Origin: Clostridiales bacterium
GTDB lineage: Bacteria > Bacillota > Clostridia > Christensenellales > QALW01
Direction: 5' to 3'
Assembly: GCA_018376855.1 (NCBI GenBank)
Contig: JAHAAN010000120.1
Location: forward strand, 1-5,995
DNA length: 5,995 nt
Shown here: positions 1 to 5,954 of the stretch, one piece after another
Layout: each line of letters starts with the position of its first letter
Position numbering within the stretch: position 1 is the stretch's first letter
The notes under the pieces: generated by a model
The model's database searches: none
Seen by the model: only the letters and a program-made list of their open reading frames with translations
Told to the model about the DNA's origin: nothing
Made by a program: the position numbers and the translations under genes

Positions 1-62
1 AAATACGGTATTCTCTCTGTTACAACTCTCACTCCGTTTTTTAGTGTAATATTTTGCACCAT
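1..62 (-). CDS. mlpA: M16 (insulinase-like) zinc peptidase, N-terminal fragment, runs off the left edge
   Basis: The ATG is at 60-62 and the frame stays open to position 1, giving 20 codons that begin MVQNITLKNGVRVVTERIP. This closely resembles the usual start of bacterial M16 processing-peptidase-like proteins (MlpA/YmxG), where a 'xxLxNGxRVVxExxP' strand opens the first domain. The HxxEH zinc motif would lie further downstream and is not in the window. Position supports the call: in Bacillus the order is pnpA-ylxY-mlpA, and this fragment follows pnp and a ylxY-type gene. An AAAGGA sequence at 76-81 is the likely ribosome binding site, although its 13-base spacing to the ATG is long. The family call rests on a short stretch plus synteny, so the product is probable rather than proven. 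Confidence 0.72.
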   Translation of the reverse strand, partial: MVQNITLKNGVRVVTERIPY

Positions 63-110
63 TACAATAAAACCGTCCTTTCACTGCAGCAAGCGCAGCT
101 ATTTGTTTTT

Positions 111-140
111 ATTATATTATAATGATGCCTTTTTATGCAA
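111..140 (-). promoter_or_regulatory. Candidate sigma-A promoter for the M16 peptidase gene
   Basis: On the minus strand TTGCAT (135-140) precedes a perfect TATAAT (111-116) with an 18-base spacer. A second, overlapping TATAAT lies at 116-121, but from the same -35 it would have a spacer of only 13. Transcription would start near 104, leaving a leader of about 42 bases before the ATG at 62. The -10 is excellent and the -35 matches only at TTG, in an AT-rich stretch where chance matches are common. I see no convincing intrinsic terminator for the preceding deacetylase gene in 63-161, so read-through is also possible. Confidence 0.45.
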
Positions 141-161
141 GCTTAATCTCTGCAGCTATCA

Positions 162-872
162 TTACATGCGTTCGATTAGCTCACTGATCGTTTCAAATCG
201 GTAGCCCTTTTCAACGCATTCGGGCAAAACGGTTTTTAATGCAGTAAGCGTATCTGCCGTGGGATGCATCAAAATAAAACTGCCCGGCTGCAAATTATCC
301 ATAATTCTGCGCTTAATCTTAGCGGAGTCCTTATCGCGCCAGTCAATCGTATCAATGCTCCACATAATCGTTCTATATCCAAGCTGTGCCGCCGATTTAA
401 GCGTGCTTTCATTAAAATCTCCCGCGGGCGGCGCATATACTTTAGATTTATTTCCAGTAATTTCGCTGATAATCGCATCTGTTTTTTCTATTTCACTGTA
501 AATTGTCTCCGCACTGTTTTTAGAAGGCAGCTTATGGTTATATCCATGATTCCCCAGTTCATGCCCTTTTTCCACAATTTTTGTTACTAAATCCGGATTA
601 TCCTTTGCCCATATTCCACCTAAAAAGAATGTCGCTTTTACATGATACTGCTCAAACAATTCCAAATATGGTTCAATATACTCTGTGCCCCAATAGACAT
701 TTACCATCAATCCGACTACCGGTTCCGTCGTTTCTGCTTTATAAATGGCTGTCTGATTTCCCGTAAACACTTGAACTGCACCGTTTCCGCCTAAAGAAAA
801 CACCGCAAGTAAAAGTAAGACCGTAAAAAGCGCTAAATTGATTGTAACAAATTCCCTGGTATTCTCCCGCAT
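162..872 (-). CDS. ylxY: YlxY-type membrane-anchored polysaccharide deacetylase family protein (NodB fold, degenerate active site)
   Basis: A 236-residue protein. Residues 8-28 form a hydrophobic signal-anchor with no obvious cleavage site, so the NodB-like domain (about 52-236) probably faces outside the membrane. Visible deacetylase motifs are the zinc-type pair H109-x3-H113 in NHGYNH, APPAG (147-151) at motif 3, DTIDW (174-178) at motif 4 and LMH (201-203, His203) at motif 5. Motif 1, normally TFDDG with the catalytic base and a metal-binding Asp, reads NVYWG (58-62), and the usual motif 3 Arg is Ala147. Normal peptidoglycan or chitin deacetylation is therefore doubtful. The location directly after pnp matches ylxY of Bacillus, a sporulation-type deacetylase homologue. 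The start is supported by a strong AAAGGAGG site (881-888) eight bases before the ATG. An intrinsic terminator lies between pnp and this gene, so it may be expressed separately. Confidence 0.88.
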   Translation of the reverse strand: MRENTREFVTINLALFTVLLLLAVFSLGGNGAVQVFTGNQTAIYKAETTEPVVGLMVNVYWGTEYIEPYLELFEQYHVKATFFLGGIWAKDNPDLVTKIVEKGHELGNHGYNHKLPSKNSAETIYSEIEKTDAIISEITGNKSKVYAPPAGDFNESTLKSAAQLGYRTIMWSIDTIDWRDKDSAKIKRRIMDNLQPGSFILMHPTADTLTALKTVLPECVEKGYRFETISELIERM

Positions 873-897
873 AACCGCATCCTCCTTTAACAGTAAA

Positions 898-925
898 AAT
901 ATATGCTGGGTGCCTGCGAATATAC
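898..925 (-). promoter_or_regulatory. Possible promoter for the ylxY-type gene, loosely sigma-E-like
   Basis: Minus-strand GTATATT (919-925) and CATATATT (898-905) are separated by 13 bases. They lie between the pnp terminator and the strong ribosome binding site of the deacetylase gene. The pair resembles the mother-cell sigma-E pattern (ATATT-like -35, CATA-starting -10), which would suit a sporulation-type deacetylase. There is no good sigma-A pair here; TATATT at 919-924 has only a weak TGAAAA-type -35. The match is by eye in AT-rich DNA, and nothing else in the window shows that the organism sporulates. Confidence 0.25.
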
Positions 926-952
926 CATGCCGAATTTTATATTTTCAGATAC

Positions 953-986
953 AAAAAAGCGGACGAAAACCGCTTTCATCCGCTTT
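953..986 (-). terminator. Rho-independent terminator downstream of pnp
   Basis: The arms at 956-968 and 974-986 pair over 13 base pairs, one of them G-U, around a 5-base loop (969-973). On the minus strand the 3' arm runs into a U tract, six U in all counting the last three stem positions (953-958). It begins 23 bases after the pnp stop codon. This should end most rpsO-pnp transcripts before the deacetylase gene. The outer arms, AAAGCGGA and TCCGCTTT, are the same as in the hairpin after rpsO. Confidence 0.9.
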
Positions 987-1009
987 GTCTTTATTGCTCT
1001 GCTACAGAA

Positions 1010-3109
1010 TCAACCTTCGCTTTTCTTATTAGGAAGCAGATCTTTCCGTGAAAGATTGATACGACCCTTATCGTCGATCTCAACAACCTTGACCATAATC
1101 TGATCGCCGATGTTAACTACATCCTCCACCTTTTCCACGCGCTCATGCGCAAGCTTGGAGATATGAACCATTCCGTCCTTACCCGGCAACAGCTCCACAA
1201 ATGCACCGAAGGGCATAATGCGCACAACCGTTCCCAAGTATACCTCGCCCACTTCAATATCTTTTGCAATGGCGTCAATCATTTTCTTCGCCTTTGCTCC
1301 GGATTCCTGATCTGAGCTATAGATTACCACGCGGCCGTCATCCTCAATGTCAATCTTTACACCGGTTTCATCAATAATCTTATTGATCATTTTTCCGCCG
1401 GGCCCGATGACCTCACGAATTTTATCCACATTGATATGGAATACGATCGTCTTAGGCGCATACTTGGAAAGCTCGGAACGCGGCTTGTCCAACACAGCGA
1501 GCATTTTATTTAAAATAAACATACGCGCATCGTGAGCCTGCGCGAGAGCCCGTTTCAGAATAGGCTCGTCGATTCCCTTGATCTTAATATCCATCTGAAT
1601 AGCAGTAATACCCTTTGCTGTTCCGGCAACCTTAAAATCCATATCTCCAAGGAAATCTTCTAATCCCTGAATATCCGTCAACACAGCAACTTTATCGCTT
1701 TCCGTATCCTTAATCAGTCCCATTGCCGCGCCTGCAACAGGAGCCTTGATCGGAACGCCTGCATCCATCAGCGAAAGTGTGGAGCCGCAAACACTGGCCA
1801 TTGAAGTGGATCCATTAGAAGAAACCGCCTCCGAAACCAAGCGAATAGCATACGGAAACTCCTCTACCGAAGGAATCATCGGCTCCAACGCGCGTTCGGC
1901 TAACGCACCGTGACCGATCTCACGGCGCCCCGGACTTCTCATAGGCTTCGCTTCACCTGTACTGTACGGCGGCATATTATAATGATGCATATAACGCTTC
2001 AATTCTGTGTCGTCAATACCGTCAAGCTCCTGAGCATCGCCGATCGGACCAAGCGTTGTCATCGTAATAACCTGAGTTTGCCCTCTGGTAAAAACCGCAG
2101 AACCATGAGGCCGTGCAAACATATGAACATCACACCAAATCGGCCGAATGTCAAACAATCCGCGGCCGTCCGGACGTACACCATGGTCTAAAATCTTTCG
2201 GCGCATAGTTTCCTTTTTGATTACATACAAAGCATCATTAATTTCACGCTGCATTTCCGGAAAAATTTCAGCAAAATGTGCCTGCACATCTTCTTCCACC
2301 TGATTTTCACGATCCTCGCGGGCATGCCTGTCAAACTCCTCCATAACCCACTGAATCTTTTCAGTCGCATATTCTCTCACTGCCGCTTGAACCTCATCCG
2401 GCACCTTATAAACTTCGATCTGCTTTTTCTCCTTGCCGATCTCAGCAACGATTTCTTCCTGAAAAGCAACTAATTTTTTAATTTCTTCATGTGCGATCAT
2501 AATTGCTTCCAGCATTTCGTCTTCTGTAACCTCATTCGCGCCGGCTTCAACCATCATGATCGCGTCTTTTGTCCCCGAAACGGTCAAATGCAGCTTGCTT
2601 TTTTCTCTCTGTTCCGAATCCGGATTAATAACAAAAGCTCCGTCAATCAAACCTACCGTAACGCTGCCCGTCGGCCCCGCAAAAGGAATATCAGAAATTG
2701 AAAGCGCAACAGAAGAACCGATCATTGCATAAATATCCGGCGGCACATTTGTATCGACCGACATTGCTGTAGCAACCACCTGAACATCATTATAAAATCC
2801 TTTAGGAAACAGCGGTCTGATCGGCCGGTCGATCAAACGCGAGGTGAGGATCGCTTTTTCTGAAGGCCTTCCCTCTCTGCGAATAAAACCGCCCGGAATT
2901 TTCCCTACGGAATATTGTTTTTCCTCAAACTCCACGTTAAGCGGGAAAAAATCGATTCCCTCCCGCGGCTGCTTTGCCATCGTTACATTTACCATAACCG
3001 CCGTTTCATCACAGCGCACAATACAGGAACCGTTTGCCTGTTCCGCATACTTACCGGTTTCTATCGACAGCTTTCTGCCGGCAAATTCTGTTTCGAATAC
3101 TCTTACCAT
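1010..3109 (-). CDS. pnp: Polyribonucleotide nucleotidyltransferase (PNPase)
   Basis: PNPase degrades RNA 3' to 5' with phosphate, releasing nucleoside diphosphates, and works as a cytoplasmic trimer. The product is 699 residues, the usual length. Order of domains: first RNase PH core (about 5-215), helical linker (about 230-310), second RNase PH core (about 313-540), KH (about 551-615) and S1 (about 620-690). Key sites are FTRGQTQ (340-346), GRREIGHG (394-401), TDIQGLEDFLGDMDF (478-492, with Asp479 and Asp485 matching the catalytic Asp486 and Asp492 of the E. coli enzyme) and the KH loop GPGGK (569-573). I chose the ATG at 3107-3109: MVRVFETEF is a typical PNPase start, and GAGGA (3115-3119) sits five bases upstream. 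An in-frame ATG at 3130 has no ribosome binding site. The gene lies 105 bases behind rpsO, as in Bacillus and E. coli, and probably depends largely on read-through from the rpsO promoter. I see no convincing promoter of its own in the gap. Confidence 0.97.
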   Translation of the reverse strand: MVRVFETEFAGRKLSIETGKYAEQANGSCIVRCDETAVMVNVTMAKQPREGIDFFPLNVEFEEKQYSVGKIPGGFIRREGRPSEKAILTSRLIDRPIRPLFPKGFYNDVQVVATAMSVDTNVPPDIYAMIGSSVALSISDIPFAGPTGSVTVGLIDGAFVINPDSEQREKSKLHLTVSGTKDAIMMVEAGANEVTEDEMLEAIMIAHEEIKKLVAFQEEIVAEIGKEKKQIEVYKVPDEVQAAVREYATEKIQWVMEEFDRHAREDRENQVEEDVQAHFAEIFPEMQREINDALYVIKKETMRRKILDHGVRPDGRGLFDIRPIWCDVHMFARPHGSAVFTRGQTQVITMTTLGPIGDAQELDGIDDTELKRYMHHYNMPPYSTGEAKPMRSPGRREIGHGALAERALEPMIPSVEEFPYAIRLVSEAVSSNGSTSMASVCGSTLSLMDAGVPIKAPVAGAAMGLIKDTESDKVAVLTDIQGLEDFLGDMDFKVAGTAKGITAIQMDIKIKGIDEPILKRALAQAHDARMFILNKMLAVLDKPRSELSKYAPKTIVFHINVDKIREVIGPGGKMINKIIDETGVKIDIEDDGRVVIYSSDQESGAKAKKMIDAIAKDIEVGEVYLGTVVRIMPFGAFVELLPGKDGMVHISKLAHERVEKVEDVVNIGDQIMVKVVEIDDKGRINLSRKDLLPNKKSEG

Positions 3110-3167
3110 TTTTATCCTCTTTTCCAACATCTATTTAAAAATACACAAACTAAACTTTGCGATTTTG

Positions 3168-3210
3168 AAAAACGGGAAAAGCGGACTACCCTGCAAGGAT
3201 ACTCCGCTTT
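3168..3210 (-). terminator. Hairpin after rpsO: leaky terminator or RNA processing/stability stem
   Basis: The arms 3178-3185 and 3203-3210 give eight perfect pairs (AAAGCGGA with TCCGCTTT). A G-G mismatch follows, then five more pairs (one G-U) closing a 5-base loop (3192-3196). The stem starts four bases after the rpsO stop codon. On the minus strand it is followed by TTTTCCCGTTTTT rather than an unbroken U run, so termination should be partial. In other bacteria the rpsO-pnp gap carries a terminator and RNase III cleavage sites that set PNPase levels. This hairpin occupies the same place, but its role here is inferred. Confidence 0.7.
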
Positions 3211-3214
3211 GCGA

Positions 3215-3475
3215 TCATCTTCTGAGACCAAGCTTCTCAACGATAGCTCTGTATCTTTCGATATCTACGCTCTTAAGATAATTGAGCAGGCCTCTGCGCT
3301 GACCAACCATCATCAGCATTCCTCGTCTGGAATGGTGATCCTTTTTATGCACCTTCAAATGCTCGGTAAGATGATTGATTCGATTGCTCAGCAAAGCAAT
3401 CTGCACCTCGGGAGAACCTGTGTCGCCTTCATGAAGACCGAACTCAGCGATAATTTCCGCCTTTGTCTTTTCCAT
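3215..3475 (-). CDS. rpsO: 30S ribosomal protein S15
   Basis: S15 is a primary 16S rRNA-binding protein of the small-subunit platform and binds the helix 20-21-22 junction. The 86-residue product is near the usual 88-89. It shows the family signatures GDTGSPEVQIALL (17-29) and HHSRRGMLMMVGQRRGLLNYL (47-67), whose His, Ser and Arg residues contact rRNA, and it is basic and helical throughout. The ATG (3473-3475) has a near-perfect AAGGAGGT ribosome binding site (3481-3488) five bases upstream. A strong promoter at 3574-3602 and a foldable leader of about 92 bases precede it, and pnp follows. S15 represses its own mRNA in several bacteria, and the leader here could serve that purpose. Confidence 0.98.
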   Translation of the reverse strand: MEKTKAEIIAEFGLHEGDTGSPEVQIALLSNRINHLTEHLKVHKKDHHSRRGMLMMVGQRRGLLNYLKSVDIERYRAIVEKLGLRR

Positions 3476-3567
3476 GACGCACCTCCTTATAAATATTTGT
3501 CTCCAACCGCCAAAATCCGAGATAGCCGTCAGGAGCTTCGCACCTCTCAGTAAATGGCTACAGAAAC
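3476..3567 (-). promoter_or_regulatory. Structured 5' leader of rpsO, candidate S15 autoregulatory element
   Basis: Assuming transcription starts near 3567, the leader is about 92 bases. GUAGCC (3556-3561) pairs with GGCUAU (3522-3527), six pairs including a terminal G-U. Inside it AGGUGCGAAGCUCCU (3531-3545) forms a small hairpin: three pairs, a U-U mismatch, then GC-GAA-GC. The sequence GAGGTGCG occurs twice, once in this hairpin (3539-3546) and once across the ribosome binding site (3478-3485). The hairpin's CUCCU (3531-3535) could pair either with the upstream copy or with AGGAG of the ribosome binding site (3483-3487). Known S15 leaders differ between phyla and I cannot assign this one to a described class. 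Confidence 0.4.
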
Positions 3568-3573
3568 AAGCAT

Positions 3574-3602
3574 ATTATAGCATAACACATTTCGTTTGTA
3601 AA
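3574..3602 (-). promoter_or_regulatory. Strong sigma-A promoter for rpsO-pnp
   Basis: On the minus strand TTTACA (3597-3602) and a perfect TATAAT (3574-3579) are separated by exactly 17 bases. TG lies one base before the -10, giving the extended motif TGCTATAAT. The -35 box begins four bases after the stop codon of the LiaF-like gene. Such a promoter fits a highly expressed ribosomal protein gene and separates rpsO-pnp from the truB-ribF unit. Confidence 0.85.
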
Positions 3603-3621
3603 TTATTATTTGTAAATTATT
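3595..3621. repeat. 13-base direct repeat, 14-base period, at the end of the LiaF-like gene
   Basis: TTTGTAAATTATT (plus strand) occurs at 3595-3607 and again at 3609-3621. One copy holds the last codons of the LiaF-like gene (IIYK) and the other covers its stop codon and the rpsO promoter -35. On the minus strand both copies contain TTTACA, so a second -35-like hexamer lies inside the coding region, 14 bases further from the -10. It looks like a small tandem duplication. Confidence 0.8.
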
Positions 3622-4283
3622 TCAACTCCTGCGAAAATCGCCTGTCCTCTTAGGTACAGTACAGTATTCTTTTCATTGCCTAAATCGTTTTTCACGCTTA
3701 CACCGCCGAACACCCCTAAGCAAGCGCTTTTATATACACGCCATTGCTGCGGAACGTAAATCTCTATCCCGCCAAATACCGCAGTAACATCCAAATAAAG
3801 CCCTTCCGGACTAACCTCAATTCCTGTCAAATCTAGTTCGGCACCGCCAAACACAGCAACAGCAGTTCCGCTGCTGTAATTAAATCCGTCGTACCGTTCC
3901 TTTCGTCCGCTGAAAACAGCACTTATCTCAAAATGCGTTCCATCTTCCTTGTTTGAAATATTTTTATGCCACGCAGGACGCTTCCCTCGGTTCCCTACAA
4001 GAAGATTTAAACCGATCAAAATAAAAATAAGCGCCGCTAAATACGAAAAATTGCAGTACACCTTTAAGCTCGGAATATTATCAGCCAATATTAAGAAAAT
4101 CCCAACCAAAAAAAGACCGACGTTTAAAAAATTGATTCTCCTGTTTCCGATAAGATCGCTCAGCGCAAAGATGGCCAACAAACCATACCAAAAATTCAGC
4201 ACAAATCCCACGTTAACATTACTTAAAACGATCAATACGCCGATCAGAATAAAAATCAAAGCCCAAACAATCTTTCCTCTCAT
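3606..4283 (-). CDS. LiaF-like membrane protein (four TM helices plus VFGG-repeat C-terminal domain)
   Basis: A 225-residue protein. Four hydrophobic segments (about 5-21, 26-46, 52-68, 78-97) form a compact membrane domain. A soluble part (about 115-225) follows with five strand-turn repeats: AVFSG (122-126), AVFGG (143-147), AVFGG (168-172), GVFGG (190-194) and AIFAG (215-219), spaced 21-25 residues apart. This layout and the repeats match LiaF/YvqF-type proteins with the LiaF C-terminal (cell wall-active antibiotic response) domain, a beta-helical fold. In Bacillus, LiaF inhibits the LiaS sensor kinase in the response to envelope stress. No kinase or regulator gene is adjacent here, so a signalling role is only a possibility. 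The gene starts 13 bases after ribF with AAGGGG (4291-4296) seven bases before the ATG, and probably shares the truB-ribF transcript. It interrupts the usual ribF-rpsO neighbourhood. Confidence 0.85.
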   Translation of the reverse strand: MRGKIVWALIFILIGVLIVLSNVNVGFVLNFWYGLLAIFALSDLIGNRRINFLNVGLFLVGIFLILADNIPSLKVYCNFSYLAALIFILIGLNLLVGNRGKRPAWHKNISNKEDGTHFEISAVFSGRKERYDGFNYSSGTAVAVFGGAELDLTGIEVSPEGLYLDVTAVFGGIEIYVPQQWRVYKSACLGVFGGVSVKNDLGNEKNTVLYLRGQAIFAGVEIIYK

Positions 4284-4296
4284 GCTCCCGCCCCTT

Positions 4297-5193
4297 TTAT
4301 AAAATATCCGTTTCCTTCAAAGAGCTTACATACGCTCTTGCTACTGCAGCATCCTGCGCAAGCTGCATACTCAAAGCCTTCATATCCGAAAACTTTTTCT
4401 CCGGCCGCAGCCAATGCACAAAACGCAAACTTATTTCTTTTGCGTACAGCTCTCCATCAAAATTCAGCAAAAAACTTTCTACCGTTTGTTCCCCATGCAA
4501 CGCAACGGTAGGCCTCACGCCGATATTGGTAATTGCGCAGTATTTCTTTCCTTCGCTATCTGCAATTGTAACATAAACGCCCTGTCCAGGCAATATCTTT
4601 TGCAGATCCGCCGCTAAATTCGCAGTCGGGAATCCGATTGTTCTGCCAATCCTCCGCCCGCCTTCCACCGTTCCCGAAATACCGTAATAATACCCAAGCA
4701 TCTCATTGGCTTTCATTATATGCCCTGATTGCAGCGCTTCCCGAATGCGCGTGCTGCTGATAGGCTGTTGTTCATAGCCTACAGACGGCTCTATGAAAAC
4801 CTTGTATCCATACTTTGCAGCCATTGAAACAATCAATTTCGGCGTACCGCTGCCTTTAGCCCCAAAGGTATGATTTGCGCCTACAATAATTGCAGCAGGA
4901 TCATAATTCCTGCATAAAAAATCAATATACTGCTGCGCAGGCATTGCGGCAAAAACTTCATCAAACAAAATTTCCTCTACGCAAACACCTTGCTTTTCTA
5001 ATAAAACTCTTCGTTCCTTTGGAAGCGTAAGCAGCTTTACCTTTTTTCCTAAAACCAGTGCAGGATGCGGTGAAAAAGTAATCACTGTAGGAATCGCAAA
5101 AAGCTCGTTTTGAAGCTCTTTGCCCTTTCGCAGCAGCGCTTGATGTCCGCGATGAACTCCGTCAAATGTACCAAGTATCAAAATACGTTTCAT
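4297..5193 (-). CDS. ribF: Bifunctional riboflavin kinase / FMN adenylyltransferase (FAD synthetase)
   Basis: The enzyme phosphorylates riboflavin to FMN, then adenylates FMN to FAD, supplying flavin cofactors in the cytoplasm. The adenylyltransferase half (about 1-165) has the nucleotidyltransferase HxGH-type motif GTFDGVHRGH (8-17), VGANHTFG (104-111) and ISSTRIR (145-151). The kinase half (about 170-295) has GRTIGFPTAN (183-192), NIGVRPTV (223-230) and the TVESF segment (237-241), with Glu239 as the expected catalytic residue. At 298 residues it is slightly shorter than most relatives because it starts almost directly at the first strand. GAGGA (5201-5205) seven bases before the ATG supports this start. 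It lies 17 bases behind truB, the usual arrangement in Firmicutes, and is probably cotranscribed with it. Any FMN riboswitch would lie outside the window. Confidence 0.97.
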   Translation of the reverse strand: MKRILILGTFDGVHRGHQALLRKGKELQNELFAIPTVITFSPHPALVLGKKVKLLTLPKERRVLLEKQGVCVEEILFDEVFAAMPAQQYIDFLCRNYDPAAIIVGANHTFGAKGSGTPKLIVSMAAKYGYKVFIEPSVGYEQQPISSTRIREALQSGHIMKANEMLGYYYGISGTVEGGRRIGRTIGFPTANLAADLQKILPGQGVYVTIADSEGKKYCAITNIGVRPTVALHGEQTVESFLLNFDGELYAKEISLRFVHWLRPEKKFSDMKALSMQLAQDAAVARAYVSSLKETDIL

Positions 5194-5210
5194 ATAGCTT
5201 TCCTCATTTA

Positions 5211-5954
5211 TTATGTATCTCGCAGCATACAGCAGGTTTTCAGTTCCACCCCGTTAAACTCCGCCATAGCGCAGAATTCATCCCCTGCATAGACGCGCAC
5301 CTTCTGCCCCTTCGTCAAATCAACGGAAACAAATTGCCCAATCGGAACCGGCCTTCCGTGAAAAAACGGCTCAATATACTCCGGCAAAACATCCGCGCGC
5401 GCAAACCTCATTACCGCACTATCCATTGGCTGAAGAAACGACCAATTTTCCGCATCCTTCATCACACGAATTTTATCTATTGTAAACGTTTTATCAAGAT
5501 TAAAGTCCGCACATGCAGTCCTTAGCAGGGCTGCCATATGCCCGCAAGTTCCAAGCGCAGCGGCAATATCTGCGCACAGCACGCGAATATATGTGCCCTT
5601 AGAGCAGCAAATACGCAGCAAAAAAACATTCGAAGCTTTTTGCTTTAAAATTTCCATACTGTAAATGGTTATCTTTCGGGGAGGACGTTCCAATACAATG
5701 CCTTCGCGCGCATACTCGTAAAGCTTTTTGCCGTTTTTCTTAATTGCGGAATACATAGGCGGAATTTGCTCAATCTCTCCTAAAAACCGAGGTAACACCG
5801 CCTGCAATTCATCCTGCGTTACGATGCGCGGGTTTTGTTCTGTTACTTTTCCTGTAGCATCCTGTGTATCAGTAGCCTGCCCAAAAACGATTTCCGCTTC
5901 ATATATCTTATCTTTATCCATGATATAATCCGAAAGTCTTGTTGCTTTTCCCAC
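5211..5954 (-). CDS. truB: tRNA pseudouridine-55 synthase TruB, N-terminus missing
   Basis: TruB makes pseudouridine 55 in the T-loop of tRNAs. The 247 residues readable from a GTG at 5952-5954 cover most of the protein. They include GKATRLSDY (2-10), PPMYSAIKKNGKKLYEYAREG (65-85), KGTYIRVLCADIAAALG (119-135) and a C-terminal PUA-like region (about 185-245). Full-length relatives have about 290-310 residues. Roughly the first 55-60 are absent, including the GTLDP segment with the catalytic Asp. The GTG is only the first possible start codon in the open stretch and encodes a conserved internal Val, and no ribosome binding site precedes it. In-frame stops at 5967-5969 (TAG) and 5976-5978 (TGA) close the frame just upstream. 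As shown it could not be catalytic. It may be a true 5' truncation or an assembly error at the window edge. The TAA stop is 17 bases before ribF. Confidence 0.9.
   Translation of the reverse strand: MGKATRLSDYIMDKDKIYEAEIVFGQATDTQDATGKVTEQNPRIVTQDELQAVLPRFLGEIEQIPPMYSAIKKNGKKLYEYAREGIVLERPPRKITIYSMEILKQKASNVFLLRICCSKGTYIRVLCADIAAALGTCGHMAALLRTACADFNLDKTFTIDKIRVMKDAENWSFLQPMDSAVMRFARADVLPEYIEPFFHGRPVPIGQFVSVDLTKGQKVRVYAGDEFCAMAEFNGVELKTCCMLRDT

Noticed and set aside
83..104. Possible hairpin terminator for the deacetylase gene (CTGC/GCAG repeats)
   Set aside because: Only four consecutive pairs form and no U tract follows, so I do not call a terminator.
3110..3130. pnp start at the upstream in-frame ATG (3128-3130)
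   Set aside because: The added residues MLEKRIK are not typical of PNPase, no ribosome binding site precedes that ATG, and the extension itself contains the GAGGA site used by the ATG at 3107-3109.
3110..3177. Separate promoter for pnp in the rpsO-pnp gap
   Set aside because: Only weak AT-rich hexamers are present, and none has both boxes at proper spacing.
2915..3553. 212-codon plus-strand open frame across the pnp start and rpsO
   Set aside because: It is fully antisense to rpsO and the pnp N-terminus, crosses their promoter and leader, and its product shows no recognisable domain. It is a frame shadow.
3949..4302. 117-codon plus-strand open frame opposite the LiaF-like gene
   Set aside because: It mirrors the membrane-protein coding strand, giving a Lys/Ile-rich product with no family resemblance.
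5952..5954. The GTG at 5952-5954 as the genuine start of a short TruB
   Set aside because: It encodes a conserved internal Val before GKAT, has no ribosome binding site, and starting there would omit the catalytic Asp.
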